Counted from the first letter of the stretch, positions 52,481 through 62,786 are shown. The stretch: 64,000 nucleotides of DNA from Rhodopseudomonas pseudopalustris (GCF_900110435.1 NZ_FODT01000003.1:62001-126000); one strand, 5' to 3'. Made by a program: numbers and translations. Notes: generated from the sequence alone by a model not told the origin.

Positions 52481-53641
52481 ATGAACTCTCTCAATCGACG
52501 CTCATTCGTCGCGTTGCTGCTATTGGCTCAACTTCCACTGCTGAGCGCCTGCGGCCCTTCGTCGAGCGACAAGGCCGCCGCATCGGCGGAAGCGCCGCCC
52601 ATCGTCTCCACCGTGAAGGTGGCCGCGACGTCCCTGCCCCGCATACAGGAATTCCCTGGGCGTCTGGCATCCACCCGCGTCTCGGAGGTTCGCGCGCAGG
52701 TTTCCGGAATCGTGCTCGAACGAGCGTTCGTCGAAGGCAGCGACGTCGCTCAAGGCGACACACTGTTTCGCATCAATGCAGCTGTCTATCAGGCCGAAGT
52801 GGAAAGTCGCGCCGCAGCTGTGGATCGCGCCGAAGCCACCCGCGTCCAGGCGGCGAGGCAATCCGAGCGCACCCAATTGTTGCTGGACAGGCAAGCAACC
52901 AGCACCGCGCAAAACGACGTCTCGGTGGCGGCGTTGAAGCAGGCCGAGGCGGACGTCGCCTCCGCCAAGGCGCAACTCGATCGCGCCCGGATCAACCTCG
53001 ACTTCGCAACGGTGCGCGCGCCCATTGCCGGGAGGATCGGACGGGCCCTGGTCACTGAAGGCGCTTTGGTGGGGCAGAACGAACCGACACATCTCGCAAC
53101 GATCCAGCAGATCGACCCCATCTACGTCGACTTCACTCAATCGGTGTCGGATCCGGGCTTTCTGCCCGGTCGCGCAAATAGCGTCTCGTCCGCGGAGGTC
53201 AGGTTGATCCGTGGCGACGGATCGATCGACGACAACGTCGGACAATTGCTGTTCTCCGACGTCAGTGTCGATCCGGGCACCGCCCAGGTCACCCTTCGCG
53301 CCAAATTCTCCAATCCAAAGGGCGCGTTGCTACCCGGCACCTATGTCCGCGTGCGTGTCGCCACCGGCAACTACGCGAACGCCGCCGTGATTCCGCCGCA
53401 GGCCATTCAAAGAAGCAGCGCCGGAGAGGCGCAAGCCTTTGTGGTGGATTCGGCCGGCAAAGTCGCCGTCAAGCCGCTGCGGACCGGCCCTTTGACCGCA
53501 GAGGGATGGGTCGTCCTCGAAGGGCTGTCGCCCGGAGAAACCGTCGTCGTCGAAGGCTTTCAAAAAATCCGTCCGGGCTCTGTGGTGAAGCCGCAGCCGT
53601 GGAAAGGCCCGAGTTCGGACAAGCAGGCGGAAGCCCGCTGA
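52481..53641 (+). CDS. RND efflux membrane-fusion protein (AcrA/MexA type lipoprotein)
   Basis: This periplasmic adaptor of 386 residues links the inner-membrane pump to an outer-membrane channel. The lipoprotein signal ends at LLSAC with Cys24. Then follow the beta-barrel and lipoyl halves (VRAQVSGIVLERAFVEGSDVAQGDTLFRI), a helical hairpin (about 95-170) and the C-terminal barrel with PGTYVRVRV. I used the ATG at 52481 because it gives a proper signal peptide. It lies 49 bases before the pump gene. No outer-membrane factor gene is present, so a TolC-like protein encoded elsewhere would be needed. Confidence 0.93.
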   Translation: MNSLNRRSFVALLLLAQLPLLSACGPSSSDKAAASAEAPPIVSTVKVAATSLPRIQEFPGRLASTRVSEVRAQVSGIVLERAFVEGSDVAQGDTLFRINAAVYQAEVESRAAAVDRAEATRVQAARQSERTQLLLDRQATSTAQNDVSVAALKQAEADVASAKAQLDRARINLDFATVRAPIAGRIGRALVTEGALVGQNEPTHLATIQQIDPIYVDFTQSVSDPGFLPGRANSVSSAEVRLIRGDGSIDDNVGQLLFSDVSVDPGTAQVTLRAKFSNPKGALLPGTYVRVRVATGNYANAAVIPPQAIQRSSAGEAQAFVVDSAGKVAVKPLRTGPLTAEGWVVLEGLSPGETVVVEGFQKIRPGSVVKPQPWKGPSSDKQAEAR

Positions 53642-53690
53642 ACAGCGCGCCTCGCGACCATCGACCGACGTTACTGCTCAGGGGTTCCTC

Positions 53691-56600
53691 GTGACTCGTT
53701 TCTTCATCGACCGCCCGATCTTCGCGTGGGCCATTTCGCTCTTCATCATGCTGGCCGGCGGCATCTCATTGGTGTCCCTCCCCATATCGCAATATCCAGA
53801 CGTCGCCCCCGTGACGGTCTCGATCACGGCGAACTATCCCGGCGCGACACCTGAGCGGCTCTACGACGGCGTCACACGCATCATCGAGGAGGAGCTCAAT
53901 GGCATCCCGGGGATGATGTATTTCGAGTCGACCAACGACGCCGGCGGCGCGGCCCAGATCACCGTGTCGTTCGGCCCCGGCTATGATCCGTCAAAAGCAA
54001 CGATCGCGGTTCAGAATCGAATCAAGCGTATCGAGGCGCGCCTTCCACGCGCCGTTGTGCAGCAGGGCGTCCTTGTCGAGGAGGCGAGCACTGCGTTTCT
54101 GATGTTCGTCACACTCAGCGCGACCGGCGCCGGCACAACCGAGATCGAACTCGGCGACATCGCCGCCCGCCGCGTCACCGGAGAGCTGCGGCGCGTCCCC
54201 GGCGTCGGCCGCGCGACGCTCTATTCGAGCGAGAAAGCGATGCGCATCTGGATTGATCCCGACAAGCTCATCGGCCTCAATCTGACCGCGGGCGACGTGA
54301 CCTCGGCGGTTGAAGGCCAGAACGCTCAGATTGCGTCCGGCATGATCGGGGCACAGCCTGCCAAAAAAGGGCAGCGCATTGCAGCGAACGTCCTGGTCAA
54401 GGGCCAACTCACTACGGTGAAGGAGTTCGAAGAAATCGTCCTGCGCGCCAACCCGGACGGATCTATCGTTCGTCTTCGCGACGTCGCCGAGGTCGAATTG
54501 GGAGGGCAGAGTTACCTGCAGCAGACCCGTCAGGATGGTAAACCCTCCGCCGGCATCGGCATCCAGCTTGCACCGGGCGCCAACGCTCTCGCGACCGCGA
54601 CCGGCGTCCGCGCCAAAATCGCAGAGCTTCAAAAAACCCTGACCAACGTCAAGCTGCAGGTGCCCTACGACACCACTCCGTTCGTCCAGGTCTCGATCAA
54701 GCAGGTGTTGATGACCTTGCTCGAGGCGATGGTTCTGGTCTTCGCGGTGATGTTCCTGTTTCTCCAGAACATCCGGTACACGATCATTCCCACCATCGTC
54801 GTTCCGATCGCGTTGCTCGGCACCTGCGCGGTGATGTTGATGCTCGGATTCTCCATCAATGTTCTGACGATGTTCGGAATGGTCCTGGCGATCGGCATCC
54901 TCGTCGACGACGCCATCGTCGTCGTCGAGAACGTCGAACGCATCATGAAGGATGAAGGTCTTCCCCCCAGGGAGGCGACATTCAAAGCCATGAGCCAGAT
55001 CTCCGGAGCAGTCGTCGGCATCACCGTTGTTCTGATTTCCGTTTTCGTGCCGCTCGCCTTCTTCCCAGGCTCGGTCGGCGTGATCTACCGACAATTCTCG
55101 GTAGCGATGGCGACCTCGATCGCTTTCTCGGCGTTTCTCGCTCTGTCGCTGACGCCTGCGCTTTGCGCGACGCTGCTGAAGCCGGTCGACAAGGCGCATG
55201 GCCACAGCCAGCGCGGATTCTTCGGGTTGTTCAACAGATTCTTCGATGCGACCAGCCGGCGTTACGTCGGAGGCGTCAGCAGCGTCGTGAGGCGGCCGGT
55301 TCGTTCGCTCCTCGTCTACAGCGTTCTCATCGCAGCGATGGTTTTTGGCTTCAACCGTCTGCCATCCGGATTCCTGCCGGGAGAAGACCAAGGCTACCTG
55401 ATCGTCGATGTTCAAACACCGCCGGAATCTTCGACGGAACGAACTCTCGATATCATCAAGCAGATCGAGGCTCATTTTTCGTCCGAGCGCGCCGTAGACA
55501 GCTACACGACCGTCGGAGGTTACGGCTTTTCCGGCCAAGGACAGAACACGGCAATTGCCTTCATCAACTTGAAGGATTGGTCGGAGCGCGGGGCAAATGA
55601 CAGCGCGCAGTCGATCGGCGATCGCGCGAATGCGTTTCTGAGCACACTCCCCGACGCTATCGCAATTTCGCTCGCGCCGCCGCCGATCGAGTCGCTCGGC
55701 AACTCGGCCGGCTTCACCTTCCGTCTCCAGGACAAGGAGCAGAAGGGTTATGCCGCTCTCGCTGCGGCACGAGATCAGCTCCTGAATGCGGCGACACAGA
55801 GCCCGGTCCTGCAAGGCGTCTATGTCGAGGGTTTGCCGACCGCGCCCCAGATCGAGATGCTGATCGACCGCGAGAAGGCCAATGCACTCGGCGTCACCTT
55901 CGCAGCGATCAACCAGGCGCTATCGACCAGCTTGGGATCGACCTACGTCAACGATTTCCCGAACAACGCACGCATGCAGCGCGTGATCGTGCAAGCCGAT
56001 GCCAATCGGCGGATGACGGCCGAGGACATTTTGCAACTGTCGGTGAGGAACAGCAAGAATCAGATGGTTCCGCTGCAATCGGTGGCACAGGTGAAATGGT
56101 CGATGGGACCGTCACAAGTCGTCGGCTTCAACGGGTTTCCAAGTATCAAATTCAGCGGCAGCGCGGCGCCAGGATACGCGAGCGGCGACGCGATGGCCGA
56201 GATGGAGCGCCTTGCCGCGGAGCTTCCGAGCGGCTTCGACTACGCATGGTCGGGCCAATCATTGCAGGAAAAGCTGTCGGGCAGCCAAGCCATCTACCTG
56301 CTCGTGCTATCGCTGCTGTGCGTCTTCCTGTGCCTGGCGGCGCTTTACGAAAGCTGGTCGATTCCGTTCGCCGTGCTGCTCGTGGTGCCGACCGGCGTGA
56401 TCGGATCGGTGTTCGCGATGCTGCTGCGCGATATGCCGAATGACATCTACTTCAAGGTCGGCCTGATTACCGTGATCGGGCTGTCGGCGAAGAACGCGAT
56501 CCTGATTATTGAGATCGCAAAGGACCTCGTCGCCCAGGGCGTAGCCTTCGGCGAGGCGGCGATCGAAGCCTGCCGACGTCGCTTCCGTCCCATCTTGATG

Positions 56601-56819
56601 ACATCGCTCGCATTCATTCTGGGTGTTTTGCCGCTCGCGATTGCAACGGGCGCAGGCTCCAATAGTCAGCGCGCGATCGGCACCGGCGTTTTCGGCGGCA
56701 TGTTGACGGCGACGGCGCTCGCGATCTTCTTCACCCCTGTCTTGTACGTCCTGATCACCAGCACATTCGGGAAGCGCAAAGGCAAAAGCAGTGGTGGTGA
56801 GACGCCAGTTCCTGAGTAA
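53691..56819 (+). CDS. RND multidrug efflux permease (AcrB/MexB, HAE1 family)
   Basis: This 1042-residue proton-driven pump exports hydrophobic or amphiphilic compounds. The start MTRFFIDRPIFAWAISLFIMLAG is that of AcrB homologues. The proton-relay residues are visible as the aspartate pair in GILVDDAIVVVENVER (about residues 402-417) and the lysine in GLSAKNAILIIEIAKDLV (about 933). The length matches AcrB (1049). Periplasmic porter and docking domains occupy the two large loops. It is in an operon with the fusion protein under a broken tetR, so it may be constitutively expressed. Confidence 0.96.
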   Translation: MTRFFIDRPIFAWAISLFIMLAGGISLVSLPISQYPDVAPVTVSITANYPGATPERLYDGVTRIIEEELNGIPGMMYFESTNDAGGAAQITVSFGPGYDPSKATIAVQNRIKRIEARLPRAVVQQGVLVEEASTAFLMFVTLSATGAGTTEIELGDIAARRVTGELRRVPGVGRATLYSSEKAMRIWIDPDKLIGLNLTAGDVTSAVEGQNAQIASGMIGAQPAKKGQRIAANVLVKGQLTTVKEFEEIVLRANPDGSIVRLRDVAEVELGGQSYLQQTRQDGKPSAGIGIQLAPGANALATATGVRAKIAELQKTLTNVKLQVPYDTTPFVQVSIKQVLMTLLEAMVLVFAVMFLFLQNIRYTIIPTIVVPIALLGTCAVMLMLGFSINVLTMFGMVLAIGILVDDAIVVVENVERIMKDEGLPPREATFKAMSQISGAVVGITVVLISVFVPLAFFPGSVGVIYRQFSVAMATSIAFSAFLALSLTPALCATLLKPVDKAHGHSQRGFFGLFNRFFDATSRRYVGGVSSVVRRPVRSLLVYSVLIAAMVFGFNRLPSGFLPGEDQGYLIVDVQTPPESSTERTLDIIKQIEAHFSSERAVDSYTTVGGYGFSGQGQNTAIAFINLKDWSERGANDSAQSIGDRANAFLSTLPDAIAISLAPPPIESLGNSAGFTFRLQDKEQKGYAALAAARDQLLNAATQSPVLQGVYVEGLPTAPQIEMLIDREKANALGVTFAAINQALSTSLGSTYVNDFPNNARMQRVIVQADANRRMTAEDILQLSVRNSKNQMVPLQSVAQVKWSMGPSQVVGFNGFPSIKFSGSAAPGYASGDAMAEMERLAAELPSGFDYAWSGQSLQEKLSGSQAIYLLVLSLLCVFLCLAALYESWSIPFAVLLVVPTGVIGSVFAMLLRDMPNDIYFKVGLITVIGLSAKNAILIIEIAKDLVAQGVAFGEAAIEACRRRFRPILMTSLAFILGVLPLAIATGAGSNSQRAIGTGVFGGMLTATALAIFFTPVLYVLITSTFGKRKGKSSGGETPVPE

Positions 56820-56977
56820 TCGCCAGGATCCCGGGCGATCGGTCGCACGACCACGACAGGCTCGGCTTAGATGCTTATATGCTCGAACCCGGCGCCATGC
56901 AGAGACGGCTTGAGATCGCTGCTCGAGCCGTCCAGGCGGGGAAATTGAGGCCACCGAGCGTACTTTGACCGCCTTGC

Positions 56978-57772
56978 TCAGCCCTTCCCCTTGGTCCGGA
57001 AAATCACCGGCAGGCTGAAGGTGAGGCCTTCGTCGGCGATCAGCGGCGGCGGTGCGGGGACCGGGTCGGAGCGCCTGACCATGTCGAGCGCGGCCTGATC
57101 GAAGGCGGCGTCGCCGGAGCCTTCGACGATCCTGGTCGAGAGCACGTGGCCGAGCCGGTCGAGTTCGAAGCTGACCACGATCTTGACGTTCTTCTGAGCC
57201 CCTTCCTTCGGGTAGCGCTTGTGCTTGTCGAGATAGGCGACGAGCTCCTTCTGCCAGGTGGCGCGAATGCGCTGCGCGGCCTGGCCTACGCCCTGGGCCG
57301 GCGCGACCGAGCGCGGGCCTTCCTTGGCGGTTTCGTTGCTCGGCATCGCGGTGGCTTCGGCCGCGACCGACTCGGTCGACGCCTGCTGTCGCACCACCGC
57401 CTTTTCCTTCTGCTCCTCGTCGGGCTTTTTCGGCTGCTCGGTCGTGACGATGCGGTCGGCCTCTTCGGTCTGCTGCGGAGTGTCCTTCGGCAGGTCGCTT
57501 TGCTTGACCTCGGCCTTCTGCTCGTTCAGCGCCGGCGACGCGGCAGAGGCGTCGGTCTCCGGACCCGGCGGCAGGTCGCTCGCCTCGTGCTTCGGGGACA
57601 TCATCTCGAGGCCGACCTCGATCGCCTGCGCGCCGAGCGCGTCGTCGTCAACATCATCCACGCGATGCGACAGCGCCAAGGCGACGCCGCCGACATGCAG
57701 CGCGACGGCGGCGACGCCGGCGATCAGCCACAACGGGCGCGACGGCTTGCGGGAGAAATCGAACTCGGTCAT
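56978..57772 (-). CDS. tonB: Energy transducer TonB
   Basis: This 264-residue protein couples the proton gradient to outer-membrane receptors. One N-terminal membrane helix (about 12-32, LWLIAGVAAVALHVGGVALAL) is followed by a proline/glutamate/lysine-rich spacer (about 60-165) rather than a long EPKPKP repeat. The C-terminal TonB domain (about 175-262) has YLDKHKRYP and VSFELDRLGHVLSTRIVEGSG. The ATG at 57772 is preferred to a GTG two codons upstream. It is last in the leftward order receptor, piuC, exbB, exbD, tonB, 96 bases after exbD. Confidence 0.92.
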   Translation of the reverse strand: MTEFDFSRKPSRPLWLIAGVAAVALHVGGVALALSHRVDDVDDDALGAQAIEVGLEMMSPKHEASDLPPGPETDASAASPALNEQKAEVKQSDLPKDTPQQTEEADRIVTTEQPKKPDEEQKEKAVVRQQASTESVAAEATAMPSNETAKEGPRSVAPAQGVGQAAQRIRATWQKELVAYLDKHKRYPKEGAQKNVKIVVSFELDRLGHVLSTRIVEGSGDAAFDQAALDMVRRSDPVPAPPPLIADEGLTFSLPVIFRTKGKG

Positions 57773-57868
57773 GCGCACAACGATCGTTTCATCGCCCTTG
57801 TATCACGGCCTGCGCCGGCACGGTTGCCGGACCGCGGCAGCCCGCCGACCGCCCTCACGAACCACCCG

Positions 57869-58321
57869 TTACTGTGCGGCGCCCGGAGTCGCCCCGGGCA
57901 CCCCTTCGAGCGCCACCAGCTTGATCTTGGCATAGCCGCCGGCGCGTAGCATCTCCAGGACGTCCATCAGCTCGCCATAGGGCACCGCGCGGTCGGCGCG
58001 CAGGAAGATGAAGCGATCCTTGGTCATGTCCGGCATCGACTCAAGAGTCTGCACCAGATCGACGCGCTTGACCTGGTTCTCGCCGATCGCCACCGCGAGG
58101 TCGGACTTGATGCTGACATAGGTCGGCTTGTCCGGCCGCTTCTGCGGCGTTGCCGTCGAGGTCGGCAGGCTCACCGGCAGATCAACGGTCGACAGCGGCG
58201 CGGCGACCATGAAGATGATCAGCAGCACCAGAATGACGTCGATGAACGGCGTCACATTGATCTCGTGGGTCTCTTCGAAATCGTCGTCGAGACCGTCGAA
58301 ATCGCCGAGCGAGGCGCCCAT
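57869..58321 (-). CDS. exbD: Biopolymer transport protein ExbD
   Basis: This small partner in the ExbB-ExbD-TonB motor has 150 residues. A cytoplasmic acidic N-terminus precedes the single membrane helix NVTPFIDVILVLLIIFMVAAP. Its essential aspartate is Asp28 (E. coli Asp25). The rest is a periplasmic domain ending at a short proline-rich tail. GGAATAGG precedes the ATG. The gene follows exbB by 3 bases, so the two are translationally coupled. Confidence 0.95.
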   Translation of the reverse strand: MGASLGDFDGLDDDFEETHEINVTPFIDVILVLLIIFMVAAPLSTVDLPVSLPTSTATPQKRPDKPTYVSIKSDLAVAIGENQVKRVDLVQTLESMPDMTKDRFIFLRADRAVPYGELMDVLEMLRAGGYAKIKLVALEGVPGATPGAAQ

Positions 58322-58324
58322 CGC

Positions 58325-59209
58325 CTATTCCGCCGCGCGCGCGTGATGACCGCCACCATGGCCGCGGTCGAGGTCGCGCGAAAGCAACCGTCCGACCGCG
58401 CCGGACGCCCGCGACACCAGTTCGAGATACACCCGGGTCTCGCGGGTGAAGTGATTGTAGATCAGCACCGCCGGAATAGCCGCGACCAGGCCGATCGCGG
58501 TGGCGAGCAGCGCCTCCGCGATGCCGGGCGCAACCACCGCGAGGTTGGTGGTCTGCGACTTCGAGATGCCGATAAAGCTGTTCATGATGCCCCACACCGT
58601 GCCGAACAGGCCGATGAACGGCGCCGTCGCGCCGATCGAGGCGAGGAAGCCCATGCCGTGGCGCATGTGCCGCGCCTCGGCGCGCACGATCTCGCTGAAG
58701 CTCGAGGCGACGCGCTCCTTGATACCGGAATCGCTGGCGATGCCGGCCGACAGCCGCGCCTCGCGCACGGCCGCCGTCACCAGCGATGTCAGCAGATGAT
58801 CGCTGTCGCCGAGCGCGAGCTGCGCTTCCGAGAGCGACCGCGATTCCGCGATCTGCTTCAGCGCGGACCGCAACCGCCAGCGGGCGCGACCGAGTTCGAT
58901 CTTCTTGGCGATGAAGATGGTCCAGGTGATCACCGAAGCGAAGGCCAGCCCGACCATCACCGCCTTCACGACGATGTCGGCCTGAAGAAACATCGTCCAT
59001 GGCGACAATTCGGCGAGGCCAGGCGCGACGCTTGCACCCGTCGAAGCGCCGGCCGAGGTCAGCGCCTGGGTCGCCCCCTTGGTCTCGGGCGCAGCGGCGG
59101 ATTGCACCTGTTGCACCGGCGGCTGCTGCGCGGAAATCGGCGCGACCGGCGCCAGCAACGATAGCGCAACCAACGCAACGGCGATCAATCGGATTTTCGA
59201 CAGGTTCAT
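58325..59209 (-). CDS. exbB: Biopolymer transport protein ExbB (TolQ/MotA family)
   Basis: This 294-residue proton-channel subunit of the TonB motor begins with a signal-like hydrophobic segment (about 8-27) and a longer periplasmic extension (about 30-85) typical of alphaproteobacterial ExbB. The three ExbB transmembrane segments follow, with conserved [25 protein letters not shown] and [19 protein letters not shown]. The start overlaps the piuC stop by 4 bases. It could be TolQ-like, but the neighbouring receptor and tonB support an iron-uptake role. Confidence 0.94.
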   Translation of the reverse strand: MNLSKIRLIAVALVALSLLAPVAPISAQQPPVQQVQSAAAPETKGATQALTSAGASTGASVAPGLAELSPWTMFLQADIVVKAVMVGLAFASVITWTIFIAKKIELGRARWRLRSALKQIAESRSLSEAQLALGDSDHLLTSLVTAAVREARLSAGIASDSGIKERVASSFSEIVRAEARHMRHGMGFLASIGATAPFIGLFGTVWGIMNSFIGISKSQTTNLAVVAPGIAEALLATAIGLVAAIPAVLIYNHFTRETRVYLELVSRASGAVGRLLSRDLDRGHGGGHHARAAE

Positions 59210-59895
59210 ACGTCGGCCCAGTACCGGATGAGGTTGTGATAAATACCGGTCAATTTGACCGTTTCAGGGTCATCGCGTCCCAGCCGCTCGACCAGAGCCT
59301 GAATGGCGCCGTCGAGATCGTAGATCATGCTGCGCGCATGGGCATCACGTATCATGCTCTGCAACCAGAAAAAAGACGCGACCCGCGCTCCGCGGGTCAC
59401 GGGCGTCACCATGTGCAGGCTGGACGACGGGTACAGAACGCAGTCCCCGGCCGGCAGCTTGACCTCGTGCGACCCGTAGGTGTCCTCGACCACCAGCTCG
59501 CCGCCGTCATATTCATCGGGCTCCGCGAGGAACAGCGTGACTGAAAGGTCGGTGCGAATACGCAGCCCGGTGAGCGGGTCGCCGCGCACCGCATTATCGA
59601 CGTGAATACCGAAATGGTGATTGCCCGACGCGGCATAGCGGTTGAACAGCGGCGGGAAGATCTGCAACGGCACCGCCGCCGAGACGAATTTCGGATTGGC
59701 GGTCAGGGCCGACACGATGCGGCGGCCGAGCATGCGGGCGAGTTCGCTGTCCGGCGGCAGTTGCTCGTTGCGTTTGACCATCGCCGACTGCGCGCCGGCG
59801 GTGGAGCGGCCATCCTCCCAGTCCGCTTGGTCCATCAGGCGACGGAATTCCGTCACCTCATGTTTCGACAGAATCTCGGGAATACAAACCAGCAT
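59206..59895 (-). CDS. piuC: Fe(II)/2-oxoglutarate-dependent hydroxylase, PiuC family (PKHD type)
   Basis: This 229-residue dioxygenase has the PKHD-type facial triad His98 and Asp100 ([10 protein letters not shown]) with His161 (SLHMVTPV). A likely 2-oxoglutarate-binding arginine (Arg171) lies in GARVASFF. PiuC proteins are encoded next to Fiu/PiuA-type siderophore receptors and are thought to modify a siderophore or receptor-related substrate; the exact reaction is not settled. It follows the receptor gene here by 24 bases and overlaps the exbB start by 4. Confidence 0.93.
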   Translation of the reverse strand: MLVCIPEILSKHEVTEFRRLMDQADWEDGRSTAGAQSAMVKRNEQLPPDSELARMLGRRIVSALTANPKFVSAAVPLQIFPPLFNRYAASGNHHFGIHVDNAVRGDPLTGLRIRTDLSVTLFLAEPDEYDGGELVVEDTYGSHEVKLPAGDCVLYPSSSLHMVTPVTRGARVASFFWLQSMIRDAHARSMIYDLDGAIQALVERLGRDDPETVKLTGIYHNLIRYWADV

Positions 59896-59919
59896 GACAG
59901 CTCCAGTTTCGGCCGCGTG

Positions 59920-62304
59920 TCAGAGCGCGCCGCGCAGGGTCAGCAGCACCGAACGACCCGGCGCGATGAACACGAACGGCGAGGCGCTGCGATAGAACGC
60001 GTCGTAATAAGTCGTGTTGAGGATGTTGTTGACCGACAGCTTGGCGGTCAGGTGCCTGTCGACCTTGAACTCGACGAAGCTATCGAACCGCCAATGTTCG
60101 GGCAGCACGTTGCCGTTGATGGCGCCGAAGGTGCCGCCGTAGATCTTCGAGGCGTAGGTCGCCTGCCCGCCGACTTCCCAATGGTCGTCGAACTTGTATT
60201 TGGTGAGCAGGTTGAATGACTGGTGCGCGATATTGGCGAGTTGAGCGCCGACCTGGGCCGCATCGATCGATTGCAGGACCTGGCTCTCCATCAGCACCAG
60301 GCCGCCGAACACGCTCCAGCGGTCGGTGATCTTGCCGGCCACCTCGAGGTCGATGCCACGGACGCGATAGGCCGCTCCGCCGATGATGGTGCTGCCGGAC
60401 GTCTCCCGGGCGTTGGTCTTGTCGGTCTGGAACAGCGAGCCGGTCAGCAGCAGGTGCCGGTTGAACAGCTCCCATTTGGTGCCGACCTCGACCGCCTTGT
60501 TCTGCTCGGGCGTCAGCGCCTGGAACACGGCGTTGCTGACGACGAGGCCGCCATAGGCCGAACCCGAGGCATCGAGCCCGGCGCCGACCGGGTTCGACGA
60601 GGTCGCATAGGCCGAGTACAGGCTGGCATAGGGCAGCGGCTTCACCACCACGCCGGCATTGTAGTTGAACATTCCGGACTGCACCCCGCTCGACGCCGTC
60701 GAGCTGACGCCGCGGATGTCGTAATCGTCGTAGCGAATCCCGCCATTGACGATGATAAAATCGTTGTAGTTGGCGGTCTCGATCGCGTAGACCGATTTGG
60801 TGTCGACCGTGATATTGGTCGGGTTGCCGGCGCGCTGCGGCGCGCTGGAGAACTCGAACAGATTCGGCGGCGCCAGCAGCGGCACGGTGATCCGGCCGCC
60901 GGTCTGGAAGCCAGCCAGCTCCGAGGAGAGCCCGGCATAGTTGTCGCGCATCACCTTTTCCTGCGACACCTCGGCGCCGGTAATCAGCGCGTGCTTGATC
61001 GGGCCAGTGTCGAATTTGTAGGTCAGGTCGGTCTGGTTGGCGAGAACGTCGGTGACCTGATAGCGACTCTGCGACGCCAGCGACACCGTGGTGGCGGTCG
61101 GGTTGCTCGGCAACGTCCCGATGTAGTCGAGCACCGAGCGGGCGGCGCGGGTGCGATTGCTCAGCGTGATGTCGGGCGTGATGTTGAATTCGCCGGTCAG
61201 CGTGCCGAAATCCTGCTGCGCCTTCTGGAAGTCGCGATTGACGAAGCCGTAATAGGTGTTGCGCGGCACGTTCACGCTGGTCGAGGGCCGGCGCAGCGCG
61301 GTGTTGTAAGGCACGCCGAAATCCGGCAGGCCGTTGAGATCGGTGTGGACGTAGTTCGCGGTGATCTTGATGGCGTCGGTCGGCGTCCACTTGATCGCCC
61401 CGAGGGTTCCCCAGCGGTCATCGAAGACATAGTTGCGGCCGGCGACGTTGGCCTGCTGGTACAGGCCGTCGAACCGCACGGCCAGCGTCGGGCTGATCAC
61501 CTGGTTGACGTCGACCGTGACGCGCCTGGTGGCGTCGGTGCCGAATGTGGTCTCGGCCTTGGTGAAATTGCCCTCCGTCGAGGCCTGCTTGGTGACGATG
61601 TTGATCGCGCCGCCAGCGGTGCCGCGTCCGGCAAGCGTCGAGGCAGGCCCACGCAGAATTTCGACCTGCTCGGTGAAGAAGTTCTCGCGGATCGAGACAG
61701 CCGGATCGCGGATGCCGTCGATAAAGACGTCGTTGCGGGCGTCGAAGCCGCGGATGAAGAAGCGATCGCCGAAGGCGTTGCCGCCCTCGCCGGTGCCGAG
61801 CGTCACGCCGGCGGTGGAGCGCGCCACGTCACGCAGCGAGGTCGCGTTCTTGTCCTGCAGAATCTCCTTGCTCAGCACCGTCACCGTCCGTGGGGTGTTC
61901 AACACCGGCTCGGTGAACTTCGAGCCGGACAGCCGGTCGACCTTGTAGGGCGCATCCGCATCCGCATAGGGGTTGCGATCCGCCGACAACACGCCGGCAT
62001 TCGGAAACGGCACCGGCGCCACCTGAGCCGGCTGCGCGCGCCGCGCCGCCCGGCGCAACGCGGTGCGCGCACGGATTTGATCGGGCGTCGGCTGCGCCGC
62101 CACAGGGCGCGGCCGCGCCACCGGCGCATCGACCGTCACCGCGGGCAGGCTCGATTGCTGCGCCTCGGCGCCGCCGATCGACGCCACCGCGATCATCCCG
62201 GCGACCGCCGAAACCTTGCGGCCGTAGTAACTGTCGAGCTGATCATTGTACGTTCGGATCGACGCTTCTGCGCGCAGCGACCTCGGTGCCTTGGCTCCAC
62301 TCAT
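59920..62304 (-). CDS. TonB-dependent siderophore receptor (Fiu-like, catecholate type)
   Basis: A roughly 794-residue outer-membrane receptor importing a ferric siderophore. The N-terminus carries a long signal region (cleavage near AEAQ) and the TonB box LPAVTVDAP (about residues 53-61). After an Arg/Ala-rich linker comes the plug, with TVTVLSKEILQDKNATSLRDVARSTAGVT and FFIRGFDARNDVFIDGIRDP, which match Fiu/CirA-type catecholate receptors. The barrel ends with ...VLLTLRGAL. A GTG four codons upstream (62316) is an alternative start. It heads the iron operon. Confidence 0.93.
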   Translation of the reverse strand: MSGAKAPRSLRAEASIRTYNDQLDSYYGRKVSAVAGMIAVASIGGAEAQQSSLPAVTVDAPVARPRPVAAQPTPDQIRARTALRRAARRAQPAQVAPVPFPNAGVLSADRNPYADADAPYKVDRLSGSKFTEPVLNTPRTVTVLSKEILQDKNATSLRDVARSTAGVTLGTGEGGNAFGDRFFIRGFDARNDVFIDGIRDPAVSIRENFFTEQVEILRGPASTLAGRGTAGGAINIVTKQASTEGNFTKAETTFGTDATRRVTVDVNQVISPTLAVRFDGLYQQANVAGRNYVFDDRWGTLGAIKWTPTDAIKITANYVHTDLNGLPDFGVPYNTALRRPSTSVNVPRNTYYGFVNRDFQKAQQDFGTLTGEFNITPDITLSNRTRAARSVLDYIGTLPSNPTATTVSLASQSRYQVTDVLANQTDLTYKFDTGPIKHALITGAEVSQEKVMRDNYAGLSSELAGFQTGGRITVPLLAPPNLFEFSSAPQRAGNPTNITVDTKSVYAIETANYNDFIIVNGGIRYDDYDIRGVSSTASSGVQSGMFNYNAGVVVKPLPYASLYSAYATSSNPVGAGLDASGSAYGGLVVSNAVFQALTPEQNKAVEVGTKWELFNRHLLLTGSLFQTDKTNARETSGSTIIGGAAYRVRGIDLEVAGKITDRWSVFGGLVLMESQVLQSIDAAQVGAQLANIAHQSFNLLTKYKFDDHWEVGGQATYASKIYGGTFGAINGNVLPEHWRFDSFVEFKVDRHLTAKLSVNNILNTTYYDAFYRSASPFVFIAPGRSVLLTLRGAL

Positions 62305-62540
62305 TTCGCCCACCACCCCAACTGCATTTGCTAATTATCTGCAGGTTGAACTGGTATCGGTCGCAAAATGGGGGGTCAACGCGCGAGAGGCGCTGTAGAA
62401 TTGGAATCGCTCAAGATCAAAACCATTCTAAACAAGCACCTCCGGAGACATCCGGAGGCGATCACAGAAACCGTACGGGGATCATGCGAAAACGAACAAC
62501 TACGTTGTGATTGCACGCCGCTGACATGGCGCGCAGCGGC

Positions 62541-62786
62541 CTATTCGACCGAGGGGCTCGGCGGCTTCATCAGCGAGAACAATTCGTCGACGGTTTGCTG
62601 CGCGATCACCCGCACACGGTCGTTATCGAGCGAACCATCAATTCTGATTCCACTCACCACCGCGCGAATCTCGTCGCGAAACTCGCTGAGAAAACGCAAC
62701 GGATCCGCCTGATCATTGGCGACACGCGCGATCAGGCCGGTAATCAGGATCTGGCAGGCGATCATTCGCCCGTTGAGTTCTTCCAT
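62541..62786 (-). CDS. Hypothetical protein (81 aa)
   Basis: Not recognised. The 81-residue protein begins MEELNGRMIACQILITGLIARVANDQ and ends in KPPSPSVE. It looks helical, with an acidic centre and few aromatics, and shows no catalytic motif. I prefer the ATG at 62786, since the frame upstream (to 62858) is Arg-rich and has no ribosome site. It is transcribed toward the iron operon promoter region and away from the kinase gene. Confidence 0.6.
   Translation of the reverse strand: MEELNGRMIACQILITGLIARVANDQADPLRFLSEFRDEIRAVVSGIRIDGSLDNDRVRVIAQQTVDELFSLMKPPSPSVE

Noticed and set aside
53991-55814. 607-residue antisense frame in the RND pump gene
   Set aside because: It mirrors the AcrB gene; the sense strand has the conserved aspartates and lysine.
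62317-62440. Possible iron-responsive (Irr or Fur-type) site before the siderophore receptor
   Set aside because: Only half-site matches were seen (TTCTAAA at about 62426; GATAATTA near 62330). Neither gives a full palindrome, so no operator was called.
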